Program-made: the position numbers and the translations under genes
Shown: positions 34,230 through 46,225 of the stretch, piece after piece
Layout of the letters: every line of letters starts with the position of its first letter
How positions within the stretch are numbered: position 1 is the stretch's first letter
Source of the DNA: Synaphobranchus kaupii
Lineage: Eukaryota > Chordata > Actinopteri > Anguilliformes > Synaphobranchidae
DNA: 64,000 nucleotides
Direction of reading: 5' to 3'
Assembly (NCBI GenBank): GCA_029718625.1
Contig: CM056379.1
Span: 65,747,626 to 65,811,625, forward strand
Notes under the pieces: generated by a model
What the model saw: only the letters and a program-made list of their open reading frames with translations
The model's database searches: none
Told to the model about the DNA's origin: nothing

Positions 34230-34984
34230 GTATGATTTTGGTTGGTTCCATTGAAACATTAATGAAGAAGTGCACCCACTGTCTCTGCCGACTACACAAT
34301 TTTGAAAAATGTGAGTGAGGGAGAGGGGTGTGTCCATCTATCTGTCTGCATAACTGAATGTACAATGTACAAATGATTTCATATAACTCGGTTCAAACTG
34401 TCAAACTAGATGTTGCAGATCAAATATGAATCAAGATTCAGCAACTGCATGGCCTATTTCTCACCTCAAATATTTTCAAACATATTTTAGTGGACTATTT
34501 AGGTGGAATAAGATATGAACAGGATGCCACGTTGTTCCAGTTTAAAAACGTGGAGCCGAAACCAAAGGACCGTAGTGCGTCTAACCAATCAGGTACTGGC
34601 TATTTCCGTTTCATTATAAGGCAGGCATACAAACACATCAACAAAAAATCTAGAGTGTATTTATCCTTTAATAAACTACAATATTGTTCACATCTTGGCA
34701 TTTTCAGTTTCTCAATACTTATATTGCTTATTTTTATGTGCATTGCCAGCCAGGGGTGCCAGTAATTCTGGAGCCTACTGTATGTTTTTATAGGTCATTT
34801 TCTGAGGGCACATAAATGCCATTACAAAAAAATGGTCCTTCCATACTATTGAGTTTGCTTGTTGGGTATACAGGATGCGAAAGTAGTTAAGTAAGTGAAA
34901 TTAATTACAGAAAATTTTGCTGAGTATATTCGGTGTCCCAACAAATCGGGGCCCACCTACAAAACAGGGTCCGGGGTTCCTTCG
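34230..34984. other. Non-coding stretch with a Tc1-like end
   Basis: AGGGGTGCCAGTAATTCTGG...CTACTGTA at 34751-34782 resembles a Tc1 right terminus (compare 6522-6554). The preceding 91-residue frame (34490-34765) has no transposase motif and may be decayed Tc1 sequence. Confidence 0.4.
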
Positions 34985-35888
34985 GGATCTCACGTCAGCG
35001 CAGAACCGCGTGATTTCTACGACGTAAAAAAAAGCCAAGTTACTCACGCATAGCCTACATAGCGCTGTCTATAAGTTCTTAATTCCAACTTGCAAAAAAT
35101 AAGCCTGCCTTTAAAAGTCTTGATATCAAAATGTGGCCAAGTTACAACTAACAATATTGCCTATCGTAGCTCACACTAAATAAACTAGCTCCATTCCAAA
35201 GCAATGCTATCCAAACTTTCCTAAATTATTTAATGCAACTTGGCCCTGTGTTTCTTCATCTTTGCATGTGAAGAGATTGTGCCTCATGGAACAACATATG
35301 ATTTCAATGAATGTATTTAACAGTTGATGAATAATTACACTCCAGAAAGGATATGGTTGTACATTGTTGGCAAGTTTACTTTAGAAAATGTACAGGTTTT
35401 AAAATGTTAACTGCTGCTACAGCATTCTTTACAATTCACAAACACATTTATATGAAGAAACATCATGTACAATAGAGAAAGGGGTGATGAATAAATGCAG
35501 ATAAAAATTAGTCATATTTTTACCTAGAAAATAGCGTACATAAAGCATTTTTACAAACGTATCCAGATATGTTTATGTTTAATGAGAACAGTTATCCTAT
35601 TACAGATAGCACACAATTACATTAAAATAGTTTGTAGATGAGCAGTATTTAATATGTAATGAAATATAATGAACAGCACCACCTGAGCTATGAATCATGA
35701 AGAAGCATGTAAATTAATGAACCAAGTCTACATGGAGACATGCATGCACAATGGGCTAGACGCGAACACATTCTAGCTGAAAGACATACAGCCTAAATAG
35801 CTAGTACAGCCTAAATAGTCTGCATCAGTAAAATATGGAAATACAGTTTTAAAATAGGGCTATTAGTATTCTATGAAATACATTTAAC

Positions 35889-36090
35889 GTTAGGCTATTC
35901 AACACTGGATTGCCGGATGCGTAACTCAAACCTTCCATGTGTGGGCTATGAGCTAGCGAGCGAGCTAGTGAGTTCATAAGCACAGCAGAGTTAGGCTATT
36001 CAACACTGGATTGCCGGATGCGTAACTCCAACCTTCCATGTGTGGGCTACGAGCTAGCGAGGAAGCTAGCGAGTTTCTGCACAGCAGAGT
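35889..36090. repeat. 101-bp tandem duplication
   Basis: GTTAGGCTATTCAACACTGG begins at 35889 and again at 35990. The two units differ at a few bases (CAAACC/CCAACC, TATGAG/TACGAG) and then diverge. Confidence 0.8.
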
Positions 36091-36753
36091 TTTTTTTCCG
36101 GTAGTGTAGAAAGTTACCTGCGGGAAATATTTTGGTACCGGACAGCTAGGTTTAGTTTAGTTTTCTGTAGTGCAATGAATGTAGGCTATAATGCATGTTG
36201 ATTCACTTCGTAGTAGCCTAGCTTGTATCTGCTTCCTGACGAGAAGCAGGAAGTAACGTTGGCGAACAAGTTTAATTGGAGAACGCATATTTCCCACGAA
36301 TCTTAGCCAGAAAGAAAACAAGAGATACTACTAAGAAAGTACATACCAGAGATTATTCTTCTTCTTGTTATTATTATTATAATAATTACAAGTGTTTGCA
36401 GTAAGCTACATTATCAGCAGAGGAGCGTAGACTAGAGCCACATTCGGAGGCTATTTATTTATTTATTTTTTTAAGTGACTAACCATGAATCAGATATGTT
36501 TGGGGAATTGGCGGTTTATAAATCCGATCTCTTAAAGGCTTGCAGTTTAAAAGAGGCTATCCTCAATTCTTAATGTAGGCTATTATCGTAAATTCTTAAT
36601 TTTCTTAGTAGTTAATTTTATGGTGACCTTGTGATATGTGTGAAAAGGATAAAGTGAACAAAGCTGAAGTGAAGAAATTATTCAATAAAGAAATGTTGGC
36701 CGAGGCAAGGGGTTTCCACAGTCAGTCAGTCATGACCGCAAGAGCAGAGCGTA

Positions 36754-36803
36754 ACACCCTCCCCAAACCAGACAAGAGCGAGCGTCCGGTTTGGGGAGGG
36801 TGT
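36754..36803. repeat. Perfect 16-bp hairpin
   Basis: Arm ACACCCTCCCCAAACC (36754-36769) and its exact complement (36788-36803) enclose an 18-base loop. It is GC-rich in AT-rich surroundings. It is not recognisable in the related region of copy B. Confidence 0.85.
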
Positions 36804-36960
36804 GATATAGTACAAGTGAAACATTGAACAGTTAATATTGTAAAGCTCTTTTGCCTTTGCAATAATAATACGTTAATGTTTCAATGTGAAAATAATAACC
36901 GTCTAAGAAATGAAAAGTACTTAACAGTTGCACATTGTTTTTGTGGAAAATACACATGTG

Positions 36961-37030
36961 CCCTGCTGGGCTCGAATCCACAATCCACTGTGTGAGAGAC
37001 TGCAGTTTTAACCACTAAGCCACGTAGCTT
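36961..37030 (-). tRNA. tRNA-like sequence in copy A (pseudogene)
   Basis: On the minus strand TGGCTTAGTGGTTAAAAC fits a pol III A box and GATTCGAGCCC a B box about 30 bases later. The middle reads TCTCACAC, as in a Val(CAC) anticodon loop. The stems pair poorly, so this is probably a tRNA pseudogene or tRNA-derived piece. Copy B has a counterpart at 51772-51840. Confidence 0.35.
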
Positions 37031-37475
37031 CTTGGAAAGCATGAAGCCATTAGCTACATTAAAACATTAAAAAACATTAGTATGAAGCGTTTTTATTGGA
37101 CGATAAGCTTGATGAGCAGGTATACGGACCATACCCTCAAATAATAATTCTCCCCATTGGATAACATCGCGACGGAGGCAGGCAGTTTGGCAGGAAAATG
37201 GGGAGAAGAAGAAGCGGAAGAGGAAGGAGAAAAACGGCAAAATAACCCAAGTTTGGGGCTTTATTGTGTGGATGTGTGAAGTTTTATCTGAATGCTGTGT
37301 GGTTACATGAGGTCAGAACATACAGAAGTTCATGTTTTTAAGGGCTGAGAGTCTATGGTCATTGTGGTTACTTCTGTAGGAAACCCTGAAAAGTGCCAAA
37401 CTCTCGGTGCTATATAGGTATGGGGCATGCCCCACCAAGCCGTAACTTGGCGGATGGCATACCTGCCATCCCAAT

Positions 37476-37954
37476 AGCTGGCTAGCATATTAGATAATGG
37501 CGAAATAAATTGCAATTCAGTGTGGGGCAGCAAGGTAAAGATACTTGTCATGAAGCATGCAGTAATGTTGAGTGCTATGACTGATGGGTTAAAAAGTTGA
37601 AATGTTTACTCATATAGTCAGTAATATAAGCCCCTACATAAATATTGATAAATATATATTCCAATTATTAAGCAGATATTAAGAATTGCTTATATTTCTC
37701 TCTATCCATGGTAGGTGAAGTACTGGAGAAGAACTGTTCTTCCCCTCTGCTCTCTGGCTCCTGACAGGCCTTCTTATCAGGCCCACAGCTTTCTTGTATT
37801 ACTGAAGTCAGGGAGGTTTTCTCTGGTCTTATACCAGCCATGTCTTTCGCTCCTTGCAGACCGACACGAGAATCTCACTGGTCTGTGTCTGATAACCATT
37901 TAAAGAGTAAGTACACTCACTGTCTCCGCCTGTCTCTGCCAGTAGTATATAGCA
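37476..37954. other. Non-coding stretch
   Basis: No element or gene recognised. The short frame at 37715-37903 lacks motifs. Confidence 0.35.
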
Positions 37955-38105
37955 TGCGGCAAATGTCAAAATTTGATTGATGGGCATATGGCAAACGTCA
38001 AAATTTGATTGATGGGCATACGGCAAACGTCAAAATTTGATTGATGGGCATATTTGCATATTTTATGAATATTCATGAGGTTACGTCAAAATTTGATTGA
38101 TGGGT
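37955..38105. repeat. 31-bp tandem repeat, about four units
   Basis: CGTCAAAATTTGATTGATGG with GCATACGGCAAA spacing recurs at about 37963, 37996, 38027 and 38084. The last unit is set off by 26 extra bases. The repeats are too few and too AT-rich for a known satellite. Confidence 0.8.
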
Positions 38106-38354
38106 ATAAAAAATTTAATTGAATTTTTTTATTTTAATTTTTTTATTATTTTTAATTTTTTAATTATTTTTATTTTTAAATTTATAATGTATTATTATTC
38201 GGGGTTTTGTGGGGGGGTTTGTTTCAAGGGTTGATTTATTGGCATTGTGACTATGTCATTTTATTGGGGGTTGTTTGTTGTAAAGGTTGGTTTTTATGGT
38301 TGGTATTTTGGGGGGTGTTTGGATGGGGAGGAAAACATGTAACAACATCGTGAA

Positions 38355-38358
<4 letters not shown>
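38106..38358. other. AT/GT low-complexity stretch
   Basis: TTTTTAATT-type homopolymer mixture, then GGGGTTTTGTGGGGGGG-type G/T runs (38200-38330). No gene. Confidence 0.6.

Positions 38359-38386
<28 letters not shown>
38359..38386. repeat. (TA)n microsatellite
   Basis: About 14 TA units directly abut the left end of the next MITE, whose target is TA. Confidence 0.95.
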
Positions 38387-38389
<3 letters not shown>

Positions 38390-39028
38390 TGCATCCGGAA
38401 TGTATTCACAGCGCTTCACTTTTTCCACATTTTGTTCTGTTACAGCCTTATTCCAAAATTGATTAAATTCATTTTTTCCCTCAAAATTCTACACACATCA
38501 CCCCATAATGACAATGTGAAAAAAGTTTTTTTGAGATTTTTGCAAATTTATTAAAAATAAAAAAATAAAATTTCTCATTTACATAAGTATTCATACCCTT
38601 TGCTTTAACGTATTTTTAAAGTATCATATTTCATATTTGGTCGCATATCCTTTACATGCTGTTACTTCCTGAAGTCTGTGACCATCAACATCAAAAAACT
38701 GTCGATATCTTATTTTCAGGTACTGTTACAAGCGATACTATAACCTCTCTGCATTTGAATGGATCTCTATGGAAATTGGGGGGTGAAACTAGATTCAGCT
38801 GTAAATTACACTGGTACAGTATGGAACACATGGCTGGCTAAATGGCTGTAAGTTATCAAGGGTCTGAGCTATCAAACGAGCCCCAAACCATCACTCTGTT
38901 GCCAGATATGGAGTAGATGTGGATGGATCACTGCAAGGGTTATTTCTCCGGACTCATTTTCCTATAGAACTCTATGGGGAAAAAAGTCAGGAGAAACAAC
39001 CCTTAAAGTGATCCATCCACATCTACTA
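38387..39028 (+). mobile_element. CAGTGCATCC-type MITE, copy 2 (3' truncated)
   Basis: Left arm and shared module are as in copies 1 and 3. It ends GATCCATCCACATCTACT, the full inverted-repeat end of the module, without the right arm. The 61-residue frame at 38656-38841 recurs at 49827-50012 and is spurious. Confidence 0.85.
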
Positions 39029-40804
39029 GAAACGTTTTAAAAGAATAAAATAATTCAAACAGACTGTTAAAACATGACAAATAGCGGTAGGCTATAAGTG
39101 AGTTAGTTAGCTGTCTGAAAGAAAGCATACAATTTTTTAATTAATGTTTTGTTAGAGCCGAAGTCAGGGGAAAAGACTCCAACAAGTTGTTGTTGAGACG
39201 TCCGTGAAATGTGTGTGAATGACTCCAAAGCCGAGGACTTAGTATTTTTTTTTGCCAAAGTCCGAGCGGGGTTCGGAGAGATAGGGGATTGCTAGAGAGC
39301 GGACAAATGTTGCAAGCCCGTTCATCGGGTCTGACCTGTGTACAACTGAAATGGAACAAGCCCCAGTAGTTTCCTACCACACATAGACAATCCAGAGACA
39401 CAGGCCAGGGGCAGGCGCTCACGACTGGCGCCGTCACAGCGGTGAACTACGAGCGGCTCTAGCATCAGCGGAACACATGGTCGGTGTTTACTGCTAGAAA
39501 GAGGAATACGTGTGCGAGACAGAATCCACAATTGACGGCCGTTTGCACTGAGGCTTGATAACATGTATTTTTTCAAAGGTTAACAACAGCTGCTGGAAGG
39601 ATTGGTGGGGTAGCGAGTTGGGGGCTGCTGACGCGCTGCTAGGGGGAAACCTTTGATTGACAAGGAACAGCTGTATTCCTGGCGGGGTTATTCAAAATAA
39701 GTTTGAAATGAATGAATGAAATGCATAGACTGGAAATATTTCAACAGGTCGCAAAATGCCCCGACCCCCATTGAAGAGGCATCCAAGACGCGTTTCCCAA
39801 AAGCAATCTAAACGTCTATATCACTGGTTCAGAATCATGAAATAAATCTTTCAGTATTTTGCTTTCAGTTTGCTAATACTTAGAGCCAATATGAGTGTTT
39901 AGTATCGAATGGAATGTAAAAGATGGGGTTATTCAATTTAAACAGGGTTGAGTCGGCACATAGCCAATAATATTTAAACGTAACTCTTTCAAAAAAGCAT
40001 TTACATTTTAAATTTCGGGGGGCTACAATTCACAGCAGGGGTTTGTGTGACGTCTGAATGACAGGAGCAGTTGTTATACTGGCTGAGGTATCCAAGGATA
40101 TTTGAATGTAAGGCATATAGAAAATAAACCAGTATGCAAAAGGCCCCAATTTATCGTGGAAAAGCCATTGAGGAGGCATCCAAGACGCATTTCCAAAAGC
40201 AATGTAACCGTCTATATACACTATAAGGTCTTTTCACTGGTCAGATTCATGAAACAAACCTTTCAGTATTGTACAAGGTTTTGTATTAGATAGAGACATG
40301 ATGCATAGGCTATAGAAAATGTCTTGGACACGTGAAACAAGACCGTTGATCCAATTTTAGCCATGTCAACATTTAATTCCAATAAAGTCTACAGGCAAAT
40401 GTTGAATATGGACATGTGTGAACCCTCAAAAATGAATAAAACTAAACTCTGCATTGTAATCAGGGGTTGTTGAGTTGTACAGGATAGTAGATATAATTTA
40501 GCAATGACAATAGGCTAGTAGCGGTTTAAAACGTGTTTCAAAGATGTTTATTTAAAACTGATTATACGCAACTATGTAGCTATAATACATTTTAACACAC
40601 ATAATCCGTCCGTAATGATATAAACTTGGATACAAGGTAGTAGCCTACTATTACAGAACCCTTTTTATTTTTACACAGGCCTAGCTGAACTAGGCTACAG
40701 AAAGCTGTCAAAGCAAAAGCATGTTAAGGGGAGGAACAGGAAAATTTGGTTTTATGGCTGGGATAAGGTTCAGTCATCCAGGTGTCGGTATACCGAAGCC
40801 TTTT
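39029..40804. other. Non-coding stretch with a diverged direct duplication
   Basis: 39760-39860 and 40150-40275 share GAGGCATCCAAGACGC, CAAAAGCAAT, GTCTATAT and TTTCAGTATT in the same order, about 398 bases apart. No gene recognised. Confidence 0.45.
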
Positions 40805-40985
40805 TATTTCATAGGTCTGGTAATGGCCTGTTAATTAACTGTTTCGTAATAACTCCATTGATCTCATTCTGTGAGAGATGTTGTAAATCTAAATTAGCTA
40901 CACCTCTCGTGCAGACTAGGCTATTCTCGGGCAAAACCTAGAACGGTGTGTTTGCTTAGGTCTATTAATATTATGACGTTAGTTT
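40805..40985 (+). repeat. Diverged direct repeat, unit 1
   Basis: Shares GGTCTGGTAATG, TTAA(T)TAACTGTTT, CCATTGATCTC, CATTCTG and GGTAAAACC-like words in order with 42355-42550 about 1.55 kb downstream. Probably an old dispersed repeat. Confidence 0.5.
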
Positions 40986-41024
40986 AGATTTAGATTTAAT
41001 TAATAATAAAAAAAATAATAGGCC

Positions 41025-41510
41025 CTAATACCTTCCATTTATATAGAGCCTTTCTCAACCTTCAGCGACTCAAAACGCTTTACAATGATGAAGAGGAACC
41101 CCGCCTCGATACACAATTATTCTCTGTAGCTGGTGGAGAGACACGTAGGCTATACTATAGTCTAGTAGATGTGATGTGTGCGTGGGACCGGAGAGAGACT
41201 GTAGGCAATAATGGTTTGTTAATTTTGTTAATGAAGGACAATACTAATTAATAGGTTAGTGGAGGGCGATGGAAGGGTCGGTGAGGGACAGCCTATTTTT
41301 GGGGGGTGAGAGGGAATGTGTCGCAATCTATTTTTATACAGTGTATGGTTGCAATTCCTAATAAGGTCTGGAGAATAGGCTCTGATTAGGCTACGTCGTG
41401 CCTATATCAATCCTACGCCACACTCCAACACTGTAGGTGACGGTAATACCCTTTAACGTAGGATAGGCTGCAAAACCCAATAAACACCTTCGAAGGAGAA
41501 GAAGAAGGCC
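41025..41510. repeat. Dispersed repeat pieces, including a LINE 3' tail
   Basis: CATTTATATAGAGCCTTTCTC and ACTCAAAACGCTTTACAATG (41036-41085) form a widespread fish repeat motif. At 41425-41512 CACTGTAGGTGACGGTAATA, then GGCTGCAAAACCCAATAAAC and an AGAAGAAGAAG tail resemble the I-LINE 3' end seen on the minus strand at 16410-16480. Confidence 0.5.
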
Positions 41511-42354
41511 TAGCTTTAGACCTAAATAAAACGTAGGCTAGGCTACGCGTAAAGTAGAGCTAGCTAGCTGACTGTTTGTACAAGTTTCTTCAAATAGCCT
41601 AGGCCTACTCAAATTTAATTTCGGCATTCTAAAACTTGTTTGTTGTTGTAACGTGACAGATTTCTTATTTTTACGTTTTTATTAACGTAAGTAAATTAGA
41701 CTCAACGACGTGTAGGCTATTAAAATCACAAGGATACAGTCTACTGGTTGCTCATGGAGAGGTTTGTGTAAAATATTTCGAATTTATTTGGTCTAAAACT
41801 TTAATTTGGAAAACCGTTTGCTACCTTGCTATTAACTAATCTACACGGTCACTCAGAAAGTGGCCTATCGCATAAAGGTATGTAGGCTATACATGTATGG
41901 CTATGAACGTTTTCAATATCCCAGGTTCCTGTACGAAGCAGGCTAAATGTGTTAATTGGATAATGCCAACAGTGTAGGTAAAACCAAATATTTTAGATCG
42001 GGTAACAAGATACGGCTTTCCCCTGTTTTTATTTTTTATTTGTTTATTTATTTTGTCCGTACAAGCAAAAATTTTAGATATAGGCTATGGCCAGATAAGC
42101 AACTGGCGCTTTTCCACATTGGATTTTTTGTCCGCACAAGGGGTAAGTGATCAGGCATGCACAGTAGTGTTTTCAGTTAGCGTAGCAACTAAAGTTACAT
42201 AACGTAGCCTAGAGTGACGCGAATCTACCCCCGGGGGCTAGCCGGATTTTAAGTTGGCTTTCGTTGCATAGTCAAAATCATAACAGGTTTTAAGCAGTAG
42301 TACTGGGTGCTGACAACCTAGGCAAACAAAATATAATAAAGATAAGGGAAACTT

Positions 42355-42550
42355 GATTTCATCGGTCTGGTAATGAAACATTAATGAACTGTTTTGTGAT
42401 AAATCCATGGATCTCCAGTCATTCTGCGAGAGCCGGTTGTCTGTCTAAGTTACAGCCTCGAAGTTACAACGCACACGCGGCCTATTCCTCTCTGGTAAAA
42501 CCCAGGACGGGTGTTTTTGCGTCATGCTTTTAAGACCGTAGTTTATTCTC
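42355..42550 (+). repeat. Diverged direct repeat, unit 2
   Basis: Counterpart of 40805-40985 (see that entry). The bases between the two units hold no recognised gene. Confidence 0.5.
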
Positions 42551-42830
42551 AAGACGTTATTTGATATTTTGGTGGGTTTTTGTGGGATGTATCCTGCTAA
42601 TTATCAAATGTTATATTGAAGCCTTGTGTATTGTAGGTTATATTAAATCAAATTATATTAAAGTTCAAATGAAAAAAAAAGATGTGCGCCGTGTTTTAGT
42701 TGTTCTTTTCTTTCAAGTTTACATATTTTTGGATGCCAGCATTGAGCAGACCATTAAATGAAAAGCGTCAATATTTGAAAAAGTGATTCCCGCTACTTAT
42801 TATAAACCAATTCAGGCACTGGGGTAATTG

Positions 42831-42831
<1 letters not shown>

Positions 42832-42919
<88 letters not shown>
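42832..42919. repeat. (GT)n microsatellite, ~44 units
   Basis: Uninterrupted TG/GT dinucleotide tract of 88 bases. The His-Thr frames on the minus strand are its translation. Confidence 0.98.
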
Positions 42920-42920
<1 letters not shown>

Positions 42921-43944
42921 TACATTATCGCTATGATAATACTCAATATTGTAGGCATGTTGTTGGTGTATGTGTGCGCTATGGTTTTTAAATAATAAAG
43001 TTTGTTTGTTGTGACAAGATTGCAAAAGTGTAATGTTTTCAAATCTATACCAACAGTGTATTCCTAATAATAGAGGACCCCACAACACACATAATTTAAT
43101 AGGTCTTTCTGACCCTTCAAAAGTAACTTTAATTCAGTGTGCATTTTAAATTCAAATTAAGAGGCGGTAGACAAACTTACCTTAATGAAATGTGCTACAG
43201 CACGGTTGAAATAAAATGATTCAATTCAACAGTTTTTAACTGACTCTGTGTAATTTTATTCTTATTCTTGATACATATCAAATTTTATTTCTGCTTTGCG
43301 CATCTTAATGCACGCAACAGACCTAACACAGGGTTAAGACCCCTTAGGTATGTTTCACCAGGAGGTTATTTATTTATTTTTTCAGGAGCGTGTGTGTGTG
43401 TGTTTGATTAAATTTTATTTTAAAATGGGCTTGTTTTGTTTGTAACTATGTAGTTTTTAACAAAATAACAGTGCGAACATGGACAACGTGACCTATTGTT
43501 TAGGCAATAGGACTTAGACACACAAACATAAACATCTAACCATCTAAAGTCCGATCTAACCAAGTGTATTTCAAGGGTTTTTCTCTGTTACGGGAAAAGA
43601 GGTAGCTAGCTACGGATAGTGTGACATAAAAATATGTGAAAGTTAATGTCTTAAACTGAAAAGGTCAAGCCATTAAAGCCGGGGATATGTTGAGTTAGAA
43701 TGTTCGATGTAGCAGAATTAAAGTAGGCTATTCATTAGCTGCTCACGAACATGTAAATAACAGAACTTTTCAACAGACATCAACAGTATGACAATAAGTT
43801 GTTTAAACAAGGCAATATACTGTATTTTATTTCCACAAGAGTTGTTGAATGCACAGACACTACACAACCCCCCTTCAAATGCAGCACCAAAACGCATGCA
43901 TATCAGAGACTGAGAGTTGTCTCCTGTCGGGGATCACACACACT
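42920..43944. other. Non-coding stretch
   Basis: No gene or element recognised. There is a short GT run at 43388-43402. Confidence 0.35.
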
Positions 43945-44651
43945 ATGGTACCAACAAAAAACAGCTAAAGTGTGAAGAGACTAAGGACACTAAAGACTCT
44001 TTACGGTGGCACTCTGGAGCGTACAAACCAGTTCTGATGCGGTATTCCTCAGGCGTCTGTGCTTTTAAGTCCACCAATAGGTAGCCATAAGGTTTTCTGG
44101 TCGCATCATCGAAACATTCAAGGAAAAACTTTGAATGTCTGGGGTACATTTGTCATGCCAAAACATTAACTTGCATTTTATCTTCTTTTTTTTTTTTTGA
44201 ACAGAACAATATAGTTTGCATTAAGATTTATTGTGCGGCTGTTTCGACCCTGGAAGAAAAGATTCTGAACAAGATATATGATGCTTAGGTTTCTATGGTG
44301 TGTATACTTGGTAAAAGCTCTCTCAATTTCAGAGCTCTGACTGGCCGCCTGCATAAGGTCATCAACAATTACCATGTTGGTTTTGTGCAAAGGTAGCAAA
44401 ACTTCATCGGTCAAAGATTCAGGAAGACCTTCTACAAAATGTACATTCTTTATTTTACAAAGCACTTCATCGTACATGGGTTGCCAGCACGAATAATACC
44501 ATACAATGTTCTGCAGTACTGTTGACAATACATGTTGTGCATTTTCGAGCAGTGTTTTCACACTGTTTGATGGATCTGAGATTATGCATGAAAAAGGATG
44601 TTGAAGGCGGTTGTCAAAACCCTCAACCCCAAACACTTGTCTAGAATCCAT
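43945..44651 (-). pseudogene. Polinton/Maverick packaging-type ATPase relic
   Basis: The frame 44651-44178 begins MDSRQVFGVEGFDNRLQHPF and shows the FtsK/HerA-like ATPase of Polintons: a Walker A region decayed to DPSNSVKT (both key glycines replaced, with a few residues lost after it), then IVDDLM as Walker B, and QNLFFQGRNSRTINLNANYIVLF. An A run at 44189-44200 shifts the frame. A TGA follows, and the C-terminal part (MYPRHSKFFLECFDDATRKP, frame 44149-43945) completes the domain. The start overlaps the end of the polymerase gene by a few bases. Confidence 0.82.
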
Positions 44652-45326
44652 ATGGCAAGGTTTTGAAAATCAGGGAGCAGGACCCTTTTGTTGTAAACTA
44701 CTCTGAATCTTTTAGAAACTAAACGATTGCGGAGAGAGAATCCTCTCTTATTCCTCACAATTTGTTTTGTGTTGGTTGTAATTTCGCGAGCTGGGGCCTC
44801 TGGATTCTGTACATAGTGCTGTACCAATTCTGTGAGGGCTGAAAGATTGACAACTTGTGTGTTAGTATGATGCAGGGTTATACCTTTCACTTTCATGCAT
44901 GTTTTACCAAACCGTGTTTTATAGACGCACGTCTTGGGTCCTCCTGATACAAATTCAACAATGTGGTCACCGGGGTCTAGCTCACTAGTCAGTTCCCCCA
45001 AAAAAACACCTAGAGAAGGCGTCCAGTCACCCCGGCGGCTCACAAAGATTACAGAATCTGTGTCGTGGTACAGAACCCTATCAGGCATTTTAAAGCTCGA
45101 GCCGTGCATAAGCAGTGGTGAAGGCCGCGATGAACACATTGCTGTATCTGGGGATCTTTGGAAAACACTTAGTAAGTTTCCACTGTACCAGAGCTACGTC
45201 TTCTGTAAGAAATGAAAAGTGTGAGATGTCATACTCATCTGAAAACATGAATTGCAGAAACTGTTCAGGATCACGGAAAAGGTAAAGCCATTCAATGCAT
45301 GTAACATGTTGATTTAGAATGGTCAA
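44641..45326 (-). pseudogene. Polinton/Maverick protein-primed DNA polymerase B, C-terminal relic
   Basis: The first frame (45326-45090) reads EWLYLFRDPEQFLQFMFSDE, ALVQWK and FTTAYARLEL. After a frameshift near 45100 the second frame (45139-44582) carries LYHDTDSVIF, the palm motif C (Y-x-D-T-D-S) of family B polymerases, then GGPKTCVYKT and KVKGITLHH. After a late shift it would end at TAG 44641-44643, just inside the ATPase start. The exonuclease and N-terminal palm are missing, as are the integrase and capsid genes of a full element. Confidence 0.85.
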
Positions 45327-45445
45327 TGTTGAAAAATTACAATATTATTCAGCTATGTGGTGAGTTTGAACACCTTTACTAAAATATTGTAATTTATATA
45401 AACATCTAAACAGACCATTGTGGCTGCTTAGCAATTATACACTGG

Positions 45446-45795
45446 GGGCCCTATCTTACACCCGGCGCAAAGCGGCGCTAACCCAAACGCAAGTGTCTTT
45501 TGCTATCTTACACCCGGCGCTAGGACCATAATAACGCCTAACGCTTACGTCCTTTAACTAGCATGTATTCTTGCGCCATCACAAGTGAACTGGGCGTGTT
45601 GGTCTTAAGATGAGGAGTGGCCAGGATTCTTTTTGGCGTATTGCTATCTTGAGCCAGCAGAAAGCGCTTGCACTAGAACCACTACAAACCTAGTCTAAAG
45701 TCATGCCGCAGTTGTTTACATGTTATTTTAACGACGCATATAAGTGCGTCTACATAGGCGTGTGCACAACGCGCATACCCTCCTGTCAAGAGTGA
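45446..45795 (+). mobile_element. GGGCCC-type MITE, copy 2
   Basis: Begins GGGCCCTATCTTACACCCGG, with the words repeated about 55 bases inside (GCTATCTTACACCCGGCGCT). It is collinear with the reverse complement of 50508-50881 over about 350 bases, with indels. The inner end (GTGTGCACAACGCGCATACC) has no terminal repeat, so the right edge is uncertain. Confidence 0.75.
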
Positions 45796-46225
45796 GTGCG
45801 GACACTTCAAATGCTCTAAGTAAGTAAGCTAACGTTACAGTATCCAACAACGTTAACGTTACCTGTCATTAACTAGCGAACGTTAGCTAAGTTAAGATAA
45901 TGTTACCGAACTTCATTTATCAATGTTACAGTAACTATTGATATCGCTAGCTAACGTGACTGTTGATACTTGACTGTTAGAGCTAGGTAACATTATTATT
46001 ATTATTATATTATTATGGTAACACTTACCGGTATCTTCAATTGAAATCTCCATCTGGGAACACATTTCCCTCAGTCCAGCGTCCATTTTTGTTCGCCGCA
46101 AACTACCTTTTCAGACCGTTCGCTTATGTTTGCAAACGTTCGCGGCAAACACAAAGCTAACGGAAAAAAGTTTGAAATAGTTTGCAAACGTTCGCAAACG
46201 TTCGCTGAATTTGAACGCACCTCAG
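45796..46225. other. Non-coding stretch with TTCGC/TTTGCAAACG words
   Basis: TTTGCAAACGTTCGC occurs three times at 46130-46206, partly inverted. An (ATT)n tract lies at 45993-46013. The short frames at 46071-46317 have no motif. Confidence 0.45.

Larger units (their letters stand above)
34985..37475. repeat. Large low-copy repeat, copy A
   Basis: Blocks at 35620-35680, 36190-36370, 36640-36720, 36960-37205 and 37260-37471 reappear as reverse complements, in reversed order, at 54770-54815, 52790-52890 with 54607-54720, 52430-52530, 51510-51840 and 51285-51480. Block 35022-35560 reappears in direct orientation at 55000-55540. The outer edge is the 20-base imperfect palindrome GGATGGCATACCTGCCATCC (37452-37471). 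Divergence is moderate, so this is an old repeat family or segmental duplication. Confidence 0.75.

Noticed and set aside
37955..38105. CRISPR-like regular repeats
   Set aside because: Eukaryotic context, no distinct spacers and no cas genes; simple tandem repeat.
42768..43088. His-Thr repeat protein on the minus strand
   Set aside because: Translation of the GT microsatellite.
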